DNA of 60,000 nucleotides from Liolophura sinensis (lineage: Eukaryota > Mollusca > Polyplacophora > Chitonida > Chitonidae): the NCBI RefSeq assembly GCF_032854445.1, contig NC_088295.1, positions 5,150,501 to 5,210,500 of the forward strand, given 5' to 3'. This document shows positions 36,801 to 48,800 of this stretch, one piece after another. A model generated the notes under the pieces. The model was given only the letters and a program-made list of their open reading frames with translations, did no database searches and was not told where the DNA came from. The first letter of the stretch is position 1. The number at the start of each line of letters is the position of its first letter. The position numbers and the translations under genes were made by a program.

Positions 36801-39800
36801 TGTGGTATCTTAAGAAGTACTGCAGGTATTGAGCTCAGGATTTGGACACATGTAGAGCACAATAACACGAAGGGGATATTCCATGGTGGATTTGGTGCGT
36901 ACATACTAAATACCATAAATTACAGAATTTCTGAACTTGTGTATTATGTAGTAGAATCAATGTTAAACAAGATGTGAGGGGTGATATCTGAAAAAGTACT
37001 GCGTTTATTGAGCTAAGGGTTTGGACTCCTGTAGAGCACAATAACACGTAGGGGATGTTCCATCATTGTAACGTGTGCAGAATAAATACTGTAAATTACC
37101 AAATTCCTGTAAAACTTGAAGTTTTTACATACATATAAAAACACAATGACACAGGGGGGATGTTCCACCTCTAACACATTGTGTGCATGTTATTTACAGT
37201 AAATTTCCAAATTTATGATTCCAGTGCTGAAGTTTTGCGTTCATGTGTGTTTGGTAGCCTGCTACCAAATCTAAGTTTCCTTGACCATAAACCAGACTTG
37301 TCTGATATACATGCAGGTGTGAGTTTTTATCAGGCACAGGTGTAAACATGCCATACCTTGGGCAAGGAAGTTGTAGATTCCCTCACCCTGGTTGCTGGTG
37401 GGGGCTTGGTGACAGTAAGCATGTGGCTGTTTGTACAGTACAATGTTTGTTGAAGACCATTTGTCTCCCGTGAATATGGTGTGCATGTGTGTGCATCACA
37501 CGTGGGAAAGTTTGTCAGTAACTTGCCAGTGGTCAGTGATTTACTTTGGGAACTCCCTCTTCCCGTAGTGATTTACCTTGGGAACTCCCTCTTCCCGTAG
37601 TGATTTCCCTTGGGAACTCCCTCTTCCCGTAGTGATTTCCCTTGGGAACTCCCTCTTCCCGTAGTGATTTACCTTGGGAACTCCCTATTCCCGTAAAACT
37701 GACCACCATTCTAAAGAAGTCTTGAGTTTGGCATTAAGCAACAGTCTAATGTATGAAATAATTTAATATAACATCAGTCAGATTAATTAAAAAATAAATG
37801 ATTAGTATGTGTTTGTGAGGATCGGTGGGGGGGATTTAGCATTAATGGTTGGTACATTGCATACAGTGTATTGTGTTTTCGTTATTATATGCAATTGTTG
37901 CTGTTTTGTCTTTCAGCTTGACCGTTTGAGAAACATAAGTTCTACAGTGCGGAATGATGTTAATGTGCAAAGGGGAATAGACGAGGTAAGACAATTAACA
38001 GTATGTAGTAATAGATCAGGTAAGACAATTAACATTTTATAGTGATGGATCAGGTAAGACAATTAACAGTACATAGTAATAGATCAGGTAGGACAATAAA
38101 CAATTTGTAGGAATAGATCAGGTACGAGAATAAACAATTTGTAGTAATAGATCAGGTAAGAGAATAAACAATTTGTAGTAATAGATCAGGTAAGAGAATA
38201 AACAATTTGTAGTAATAGATCAGGTAAGAGAATAAACAATTTGTAGTAATAGATCAGGTACGAGAATAAACAATTTGTAGTAATAGATCAGGTAGGACAA
38301 TAAACAATTTGTAGGAATAGATCAGGTACGAGAATAAACAATTTGTAGTAATAGATCAGATAAGAGAATAAACAATTTGTAGGAATAGATCAGGTACGAG
38401 AATAAACAATTTGTAGGAATAGATCAGGTAGGACAATAAACAATTTGTAGTAATAGATCAGGTAGGACAATAAACAATTTGTAGTGATAGATCAGATAAG
38501 AGAATAAACAATTTGTAGTAATAGATCAGATAAGAGAATAAACAATTTGTAGTAATAGATCAGGTATGAGAATAAACAATTTGTAGTAATAGATCAGGTA
38601 AGAGAATAAATCAGGTAAGAGAATAAACAATTTGTAGTAATAGATCAGGTAAGAGAATAAACAATTTGTAGTAATAGATCAGATAAGAGAATAAACAATT
38701 TGTAGTAATAGATCAGGTAAGAGAATAAACAATTGGATGTGATGTTTATAGAACTTCACATGTATATGATTAGCAGGCTTGGTAAGGCTGTTAGTCCTAA
38801 AGTGTTATAGCCTAATTGTCTGTACCCTTAACCTGGACTGCTGTAATATATGTGAACAATTCTTGAGTAAATAAATAAAAGAAGACTGTGTTATGGACAT
38901 CTTGTCAGTCTGAAGTTTTAAGTATAAATCAACATTGAAAGGTAGTGCATGAACTCCGTGTACATGTATCATGATGACACTGTTGGCTTCAACCTGTACC
39001 CAAGCAATCCTGCAACAAGGAGGTCTCTGAATACCATTCCTGAAGACTGAGTTATGTGAATACCAGCTTTCTGTACCCCTCCGTGCATTAAACCACTCAG
39101 ATTTGTCCAGTACCTGTTAATTTTCACTAGGTTCCTCCAGGCACTCCTGAAGAAGGGAAGAATTCTTGAAAACTGCATTAAACACCAATCAAATAAATAG
39201 TTAAATGCATGTACATGTATGAACATGCTACAATGTTATTACTTGGAATTTTTGGTGCTGTTGACATTTCTTCTTTATTTATACAGGCAGAATCCCATAT
39301 AACAAGAGTTAAAGAATCTGCGAAAGAAAAGGTTCAAACTGAAGTCAACAGTAAGTATTGCTTTCAGAGTTTTTGTAACTGGAAGAGGACTGTCATTATA
39401 GCTAAATCTTGAGAATCACTTGTTATGAAGTTGATGCCTATCATATCTAGGGGAATGCCATTAAGTATGTATCCAACAGTATAGAGCCAGCCGTTGCCAA
39501 GTGGTTATGAGTCTTGTGTTTTGACTGCTGGACTGACACACATGGTGTGGGTTCAAACCCGAACTTGGACCTGGAATTATCCTTCTTTCCCTGTTTTGTT
39601 TCAGTAATGCCACTTGTGTAATCTCATAATGGTCTTTTACAAATATGGTGTGGTGTGCGTATCTGTAGGCCTATATCACTCATTGGGAGGACTGTCAATG
39701 ACTTGCCAAATGTCATAGCTGACTGCCTTCATATAGCTGAACTCATAACAGTCTTTTACAAATATGGTGCAGTGTGCATATCTGTAGGCCTATATCACTC

Positions 39801-42800
39801 ATTGGGAGGACTGTCAATGACTTGCCAAACGTCATAGCAGACTGCCTTCATATAGCTGAACTCATAACGGTCTTTTACAAATATGGTGTGGTGTGCATAT
39901 CTGTAGGCCTATATCACTCGTTGGGAAGACTGTCAATGACTTGCCAAACGTCATAGCTGACTGCCTTCATATAGCTGAACTCATAACAGTCTTTTACAAA
40001 TATGGTGCAGTGTGCATATCTGTAGGCCTATATCACTCATTGGGAGGACTGTCAATGACTTGCCAAACGTCATAGCAGACTGCCTTCATATAGCTGAACT
40101 CATAACGGTCTTTTACAAATATGGTGTGGTGTGCATATCTGTAGGCCTATATCACTCGTTGGGAAGACTGTCAATGACTTGCCAAACGTCATAGCAGACT
40201 GCCTTCATATAGCTGAACTCATAACGGTCTTTTACAAATATGGTGTGGTGTGCGTATCTGTAGGCCTATATCACTCGTTGGGAAGACTGTCAATGACTTG
40301 CCAAACGTCATAGCTGACTGCCTTCATATAGCTGAACTCATAACGGTCTTTTACAAATATGGTGTGGTGTGCATATCTGTAGGCCTCTATCACTCACTGG
40401 GGAAGACTGTCAATGACTTGCCAAACGTCATAGCTGACTGCCTTCATATAGCTGAACTCATAACAGTCTTTTACAAATATGGTGCGGTGTGCGTATCTGT
40501 AGGCCTATATCACTCGTTGGGAAGACTGTCAATGACTTGCCAAATGTCATAGCTGACTGCCTTCATATAGCTGAACTCATAACAGTCTTTTACAAATATG
40601 GTGTGGTGTGCGTATCTGTAGGCCTATATCACTCATTGGGAAGACTGTCAATGACTTGCCAAACGTCATAGCTGACTGCCTTCATATAGCTGAAAAATTG
40701 TATTGTTGTGACTTTACATCGCACTTGTAGTGCACTGTGCCAACAATCGCTGTTCTGTCATCATTTATCATTGTTGTGACCTTACATCGCACTTGTAATG
40801 TACTGTGCTAACAGTCACTGTTCCATCATCAGTTATCATTGTTGTGACCTTACATCGCACTTGTAATGTACTGTGCCAACAATTGCTGTTCCATCATCAG
40901 TTATTATTGTTGTGACTTTGCCTCACACTTGTAATGTACTGTGCCAGCAGTCGCTGTTCCATCATCAGTTATCATTGTTGTGACCTTACATCGCACTTGT
41001 AATGTACTGTGCCAACAGTTGCTATTCCTTCATCAGTTATCGGGGGCCTCCGTGGCTCACTTGGTTACTGCGCGAGCACAGCGTAATGACCCAGGTGCCT
41101 CTCACCAATGCAGTCGCTGTGAGTTCAAGTCCAGCTCATGATGACTTCCTCTCCGGCCATACGTAGGAAGGTCCGTCAGCAACCTGTGGATGGTCGTGGG
41201 TTTCCCCCGGGCTCTGCCCAGTTTCCACCCACCATAATGCTGGCCGCCGTCGTTAAGTGAAATAATCTTGAGTATGGCGTAAAACACCAACCAAATAAAT
41301 AAATAAATTCATCAGTTATCATTGGTGTGACTTTACCTCACGCCTGTAATGTAATGTGCCAACAATTGCTGTTCCTTCTTCAGTTATCATTGTTGTGACT
41401 TCACATCACACTTGTAATGTACTGTGCCAATGATCAATGTTCAGTCGCAAAATGAGTCCTCTGCTAATCGGACAGTGGTTGGTTTTTTCACCCTTAGAAC
41501 ACAACTTTCATCTCCAAACTCAAATTATTAAGATTTGCATAAAGATTGAGAAACGTACATTTTCATCGGAGTGTTTGTGAATTATGTGTTCGTCTTGCCA
41601 AGGCTCCTTTCATCATTATCCTCTAAAAAATATTTCAGAGGCAGTAAATATAGCCAGAAAGATTCGTGAGGATATCAAGAGTGCCCTTGAATCAGTTCAG
41701 ACACAGCTAAAACAGGTAATCACTCTAAGATCACTGTCAGATAGTTGACAAATTGAAAAAATAAGGCTGACTTGCATCTGTTGTGTAGCATGCTTTATTC
41801 TCGGCAAAGTCATATATGTACCTGTGTAATTAGTGTGGACTTTATGTCAGGTAGTTTAACTGGTACCAGTACCTGAAAAATTTAAATACAGCTGGTGTAT
41901 ACTGTATGTCAGGAAACTTGTCAGTAGGCCTACTCTGGGATAGTAGCATCTTCTGTCCAGTAATGGATTTCAGGTGATTCATTAAATAATCCATTAATCA
42001 GGTGATGTAATTAGATTCGTCATGTAATCTGAATACATTGTTAAGCTGAACTTATTTCCTGTCCATTGATTGTCACAATGTAAATGTCGATGAAATTGGT
42101 AAATATACATATACTGTTCTACTGTTTCTGGATGTTGAGGAATATAATGATTTAACTGATATTTTTTTTAGGTTAAAATTCCAGCATCAACCCAGAGATC
42201 ATTAAATGATGCTAAAATAAGGGTTGATGAGTATGGGAAATACTGGTGAGTGTTGATCAGTATGGGAAATACTGGTGGGTTGATGAGTATGGGAAATACT
42301 GGTGTGAGAAAAACTGGTGAGTGTGGGAAAAACTGGAGAGTGTTGATGAGTATGGGAAATACTGGTGGGTTGATGAGTATGGGAAATACTGGTGGGTTGA
42401 TGAGTATGGGAAATACTGGTGTGAGAAATACTGGTGAGTGTGGGAAATACTGGAGAGTGTTGATGAGTATGGGAAATACTGGTGGGTTGATGAGTATGGG
42501 AAATACTGGTGTGAGAAATACTGGTGAGTGTGGGAAATACTGGAGAGTGTTGATGAGTATGGGAAATACTGGTGGGTTGATGAGTATGGGAAATACTGGT
42601 GGGTTGATGAGTATGGGAAATACTGGTGTGAGAAATACTGGTGAGTGTGGGAAATACTGGAGAGTGTTGATGAGTATGGGAAATACTGGTGAGTGTAAAT
42701 GAGTATGGGAAATACTGGTGAGTTTTGATGAGTTTGGGAAATACAGGTGGGTGTTGATGAGTTTGGGAAATACTGGTGAGTGTTGATAAGTGTGGAAAAT

Positions 42801-45800
42801 ATTGGTGAGTGTTGATGAGTGTGGAAAATACTGGTGAGTGTTGATAGGCATGGGAAATACTGGTGAGGTTTGATGAGCGTTTGAAATACTGGTGAGTGTT
42901 GGTGTGTTTGGGAAATACTGATGAGTGTTGATGTGTGTGGGAAATACTGATGAGTGTTGGTGACTGTGGGATATAATGGTGAGTGTTGATGAGGATGGGA
43001 AATACTGTTGAGTGTTGATGAGTGTGGAAAATATTGGTGAGTGTTGATGAATATGGGAATAACCAATGGAAATACCGATGAGTGTTGATGAGTGTGGGAA
43101 ATACTGGTGAGTGTTGATGAGTGTGGGAATGAGTGTGGGATTGAGTGTAGGAAATACCGATGAGTGTTGATGAGTGTGGGAAATACTGGTGAGTGTTGAT
43201 GAGTGTGGGAATGAGTGTGGGAAATACTGGTGAGTGTTGATGAGTGTGGGAAATACTGGTGAGTGTTGATGAGTGTGGGAAATACTGGTGAGTGGTGATG
43301 AGGATGGGAAATACTGGTGAGTGTTGAGTGTGGGAAATACTGGTGAGTGTTGATGAGTGTGGGAAATACTGGTGAGTGTTGATGAGTGTGGGAAATACTG
43401 GTGAGTGTTGGTGAGTGTGGGAATGAGTGTGGGAAATACTGGTGAGTGTTGATGAGTGGGAAATACTGATGAGTGTGGGAAATACTGGTGAGTGTTGATG
43501 AGTGTGGGAAATACTGGTGAGTGTTGATGAGTGTGGGAAATACTGGTGAGTGTTGATGAGTGTAGGAAATACCTTGTATGATTCTTGTAAATGAATAACT
43601 ATTCTCTAAATATAGTAGAAAATCGTCGTTATATGACTGAAAAATTGTTGAGTACGACGTTAAACCCCAGGCACTATAGTAGAAAAAAAAATTAACTGAC
43701 TTGGCCTGTGCTCTTCATTGCTTGAAGATTAACCTGGTACTCACTGTGCTAAATTCGTCAGTAGCCACATATCTGCTAACAGAGTCACATGTAGTTTATG
43801 TGCACCACCAAACCAGTGAGGTAAAGTGCAGCTGGAACCCTGCCTCCTCATTGGCTTACCAACAACACTAATTACAGTTAGTCTAATTATAGGTCCACAA
43901 TGTGCTGATGAGAGAAGTACAGATTTTTCTTGCTTTTCCCTCTTTGAAAACTTGTACATGTAGTTTCTTGATGGCATGTTAGAATGTTTATGATAATAGA
44001 CGAACGCATGTTATGTGAACAGTTACAAGCTCCCCTGTTGTATACATATGCCAACTCTAAACTGTTCAGTAAATACTGTTGTGTGAACTTTGTGATACAA
44101 GTTCTAAATTATTGGTATTTGTACATTTTTCCAAAGGTGGTATGCAGGGATTGGTATCAGCTGTCTGTGCTTGCTCATCGTCGTTTTCCACTACTTTGGC
44201 CTGCTGTATGGGTTTTGTGGAGAAAGGCCGGGGGAAGACGCACAGTGCTGTCACCGAGGCATGGGTGCAAACCTTCTCATGGCGTGAGTACAATGTCTGC
44301 AGTGTTGATCTCACACCTTTAAACCATGACCACGTCACACCTTTAGACCATGACTTCATCACCTTTATGCCATGACTACATCACTTTTGCATCATGACTA
44401 CCTCACACCTTTACACCATGACTACCTCACACCTTTTCACCATGACTACCTCACACCTTTACACCATGACTACCTCACATCTTGGGGCCTCCGTGGCTCA
44501 GTTGGTTAGCATGCTAACGCAGCGTAATGACCCAGGAGTCTCACCAATGCGATCACTGTGAGCTCAAGTACAGCTCATGCTGGCTTCCTCTCCGGCCGCA
44601 TCTCCTCTCTGGTTGCTGGGAAGGTCTGCCAGCAATCTGCGAATGGGTTTCCCCCAGGCGGTTTCCACCATAATGCTGCCCGCCGTCGTATAAGTGAAAT
44701 ATTCTTGAGTACGGTGTAAAACACCAATCAAATAAATAAAATAAATACCTCACATCTTCACATCGTCACGCCTTTACACCATCAGATTTATGATGGTGAT
44801 AGTAGTTTGTAGAACATCCACCTTGTAACTGGGTGACCGGTGGCTACTTTTAAGATTCTATGTGTCACAAATCATCCTCCTTCAGTAACCTGTAACTTCA
44901 TCTATCACAGATATCACTAAAAATATGAAATAAGTAATGTGATGGACTACCTGAAAAATAAAGTACACACAGGTTTTCTGTATATTCTGAGGTAGAAACT
45001 CAATTGTCAGGATGTGCGTTTGTTTACAGGGGTGTTGGTTTCAGTTTCCTCTTTGGCTGGCTGCTCATGCTTGTCACAGTGATACTTTTCATTCCCGGAG
45101 GTGTTGTGTACACTGAGGTGTGCCGCTACATGAACAGTCACAACCCACAGGAGCTCCAGGTAAGTTACAGCAGGGTGTTTCAGGTACACTGAGGTGTGCC
45201 GCTACATGAACAGTCACAACCCACAGAGGCTCCAGGTAAGTTACAGCAGGGTGTTTCAGGTACACTGAGGTGTGCCACTGCAGGAACAGTCACAACCCGC
45301 AGGGGCTCGAGGTAAGTTACAGCTGGGTGTGCCAGGGACACTGAAGTGTACCGCTACATGAACAGTCACAACCCACAGGAGCTCGAGGTAAGTTACAGCT
45401 GGGTGTGTCAGGTACACTGAGGTGTACCGCTACATGAACAATCACAACCCACAGGAACTCAGGTAAGTTACAGCAACGTGTGCCAGGTGCACTGAAGTAT
45501 GCCACTGCATGAACAGTCACAACCCACAGGAGCTCGAGGTAAGTTACAGCAGGGTGTGTCAGGTACACTTAAGTGTACCGCTACATGAACAATCACAACC
45601 CACAGAGGCTCGAGGTAAGTTACAGCAGGGTGTGTCAGGGACACTGAGGTGTACCGCTACATGAACAGTCACAACCCACAGAAGCTCCAGGTAAGTTACA
45701 GCTGGGTGTGTCCGGTACACTGAGGTGTACCGCTACATGAACAATCACAACCCACAGGAGCTCGAGGTAAGTTACAGCTGGGTGTGTCCGGTACACTGAG

Positions 45801-48800
45801 GTGTGCCACTGCAGGAACAGTCACAACCCACAGAAGCTCCAGGTAAGTTACAGCTGGGTGTGTCCGGTACACTGAGGTGTGCCACTGCAGGAACAGTCAC
45901 AACCCACAGGAGCTCGAGGTAAGTTACAGCTGGGTGTGTCCGGTACACTGAGGTGTGCCACTGCATGAACAGTCACAACCCACAGAAGACCCAGGTAAGT
46001 TACAGCTGGGTGTGTCCGGTACACTGAGGTGTGCCACTGCATGAACAGTCACAACCCACAGGAGCTCGAAGTAAGTTACAGCTGGGTGTGTCAGGTGTAC
46101 CGCTACATGAACAGTCACAACCCACAGGAGCTCGAGGTAAGTTACAGCAGGGTGTGTCAGGGACACTGAGGTGTACCGCTACATGAACAATCACAACCCA
46201 CAGGAACTCCAGGTAAGTTACAGCTGGGTGTGTCAGGGACACTGAGGTGTGCCACTGCATGAACAGTCACAACCCACAGGAGCTCGAGGTAAGTTACAGC
46301 AGGGTGTGTCCGGTACACTGAGGTGTACCGCTACATAAATAATCACAACCCACAAGAACTCCAGGTAAGTTACAGCAGGGTGTGTCAGGTACGCTTAGGT
46401 GAGGTGCTACATGAACAGTCACAACCCACAGGAGCTCGAGGTAAGACACATCTGTGTCTGTCAGGTATGCTGAGCTGTGCTGCTATATGAACAGTCAACC
46501 TGCTTAATTCATGTTCTGTTGCCCATCTACAAAATAATCTGGCGTAACAATTAGTATGGGGATTTTTGTCTTCAGTGCATGTCATTAAGAGAAGAAATCC
46601 ACTGCTGTCAGTTATCTGCAGTAAAACTAAAAGTAATGTGATAAAGATTTTTTGTTTTTTCCCCTTATAAGTGGTTTTAATACAATCATATCTCAATGTA
46701 GTTGCCAGGGTGTTGTAGATTAATTTACCACCAGCGTGAGAGAATGATGGCATCTGTGTTTTAGGTTCTGGATTCTCTGAGTGACCTGTTGGACCTGTCC
46801 AGTCTATACAACAGCACTGAGAGGAAGCTGACCCTGGCCTCCATCCTTGAGTGTGTACTGCTGTATTCGTATGCCACTGCTTAGTTGTGTACTGGTGCTG
46901 TACTCGTATGCCACTGCCTAGTTGCCTACTGGTGCTGTACTCGTATGCCACTGCTTAGTTGTGTACTGGTTCTGTACTCATATGCCACTGTTTAGTTGTG
47001 TACTGGTGCTGTACTCGTATGCCACTGCTTTGTTGTGCACTGGGCTGTACTTGTATGCCACTGCTTAGTTGTGTACTGGTGCTGTATTCGTATGCCACTG
47101 CTTAGTTGTGTACTGGTGCTGTACTCGTATGCCACTGCTTAGTTGTGTACTGGTTCTGCACTCGTATGCCACTGCCTAGTTGTGTACTGGTGCTGCACGC
47201 GTATGCCACTGCTTAGTTGTGTACTGGTGCTGTACTTGTATGCCACTGCTTAGTTGTGTACTGGTTCTGTACTCGTATGTCACTGCCTAGTTGTGTACTG
47301 GTACTGTACTCGTATGCCACTGCTTAGTTGTGTACTGGTACTGTACTCGTATGCCACTGCTTAGTTGTGTACTGGTACTGTACTCGTATGCCACTGCTTA
47401 GTTGTGTACTGGTGCTGTACTTGTATGCCACTGCCTAGTTGTGTACTGGTGCTGTACTTGTATGCCACTGCTTAGTTGTGTACTGGTGCTGTACTTGTAT
47501 GCCACTGCCTAGTTGTGTACTGGTGCTGCACGCGTATGCCACTGCTTAGTTGTGTACTGGTGCTGTACTTGTATGCCACTGCTTAGTTGTGTACTGGTTC
47601 TGTACTCGTATGCCACTCGTATGCCACTGCTTAGTTGTGTACTGGTACTGTACTCGTATGCCACTGCTTAGTTGTGTACTGGTGCTGTACTTGTATGCCA
47701 CTGCCTAGTTGTGTACTGGTGCTGTACTTGTATGCCACTGCTTAGTTGTGTACTGGTGCTGTATTCGTATGTCACTGCTTAGTTGTGTACTGGTGCTGTA
47801 CTCGTATGCCACTGCTTAGTTGTGTACTGGTGCTGCACTCGTATGCCACTGCCTAGTTATGTACTGGTGCTGTACTTGTATGCCACTGCTTAGTTGTGTA
47901 CTGGTTCTGTACTCATATGCCACAGCTTAGTTGTGTACTGGTGCTGCACGCGCATGCCACTGCCTAGTTGTGTACTGGTGCTGTACTTGTATGCCACTGC
48001 TTAGTTGCGTACTGGTGCTGTACTCTTATGCCACTGCTTAGTTACAGTACTTATACAGCTTCTCATGTTTTGTTTTATCAGTTTGTAGTTTTTTATGTTG
48101 TCTGTTAAATTTTTCAGTTTTATGTATTTTCAGTTTCTCAGTTTTGTGTATTTATAGTTTCTCATTTTTTCATGTTGTGTATTTACAGTTTTTCAGTTTT
48201 GTGTATTTACAGTTTCTCAGTTTTGTGTATTTACATTTTCTCAGTTTTGCGTATTAACAGTTTCTGAGTTTTGTGTATTAACAGTTTCTCAGTTTTGTGT
48301 ATTTACAGTTTTTCAGTTTTGTGTATTTACATTTTCTTTGTTTTGCGTATTAACAGTTTCTCAGTTTTGTGTATTTACAACCTCTCACTTTTTGTGTCTA
48401 TTTAAAGTTTCTCAGTTTTTAGGCTGTTTATTTACAACTTTTCATTTTTTTGTCTTTACAGAGATTGCGAGAATAACACCAGTGTTTATGAAGCTCTACA
48501 GTTACAGCATGTGTTTGATATACAAAAATATCTGAATTTAACAGTAAGTCAGTAATTTAGTTCCATTTACATAGTAACTGTTACAAGTACATATGTACCT
48601 GTAGATCTTAAAATGTTTCTCACATGTTATATGTTACCAGTACAGTTAACTTTAAGTGCGTGTCCTTTCCTGGGAGCTGTCTATGGTCGAAGGGTATGTC
48701 CTCCCTCAGTTCAGATTTCCAGCTCATCCAAAATGAGATCTGATGTGGAGATCCAGAGCATGCAGCATCAGCTACAGTGTCACGTCTTGTGGTTTAACAT

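Noticed and set aside
37986-38733. Possible CRISPR array (regular 34-bp repeats)
   Set aside because: There are no unique spacers between repeats, and the context is a eukaryotic intron. The same holds for the other arrays.
39655-40671. Series of 60-codon open frames at regular spacing
   Set aside because: By-product of the 119-bp repeat; frames overlap because the period is not a multiple of 3.
42168-43066. Large open frames (150, 227 and 269 codons) on both strands
   Set aside because: They lie wholly in the 27-29-bp array; low-complexity repeats of MGNTG or QYFPYSST reflect a unit lacking stops in those frames. Prominin exon 11 and its donor explain the left edge.
45317-46260. Minus-strand open frames with HPAVTYLELLWVV repeats
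   Set aside because: Antisense of the 76-bp array derived from prominin exon 13.
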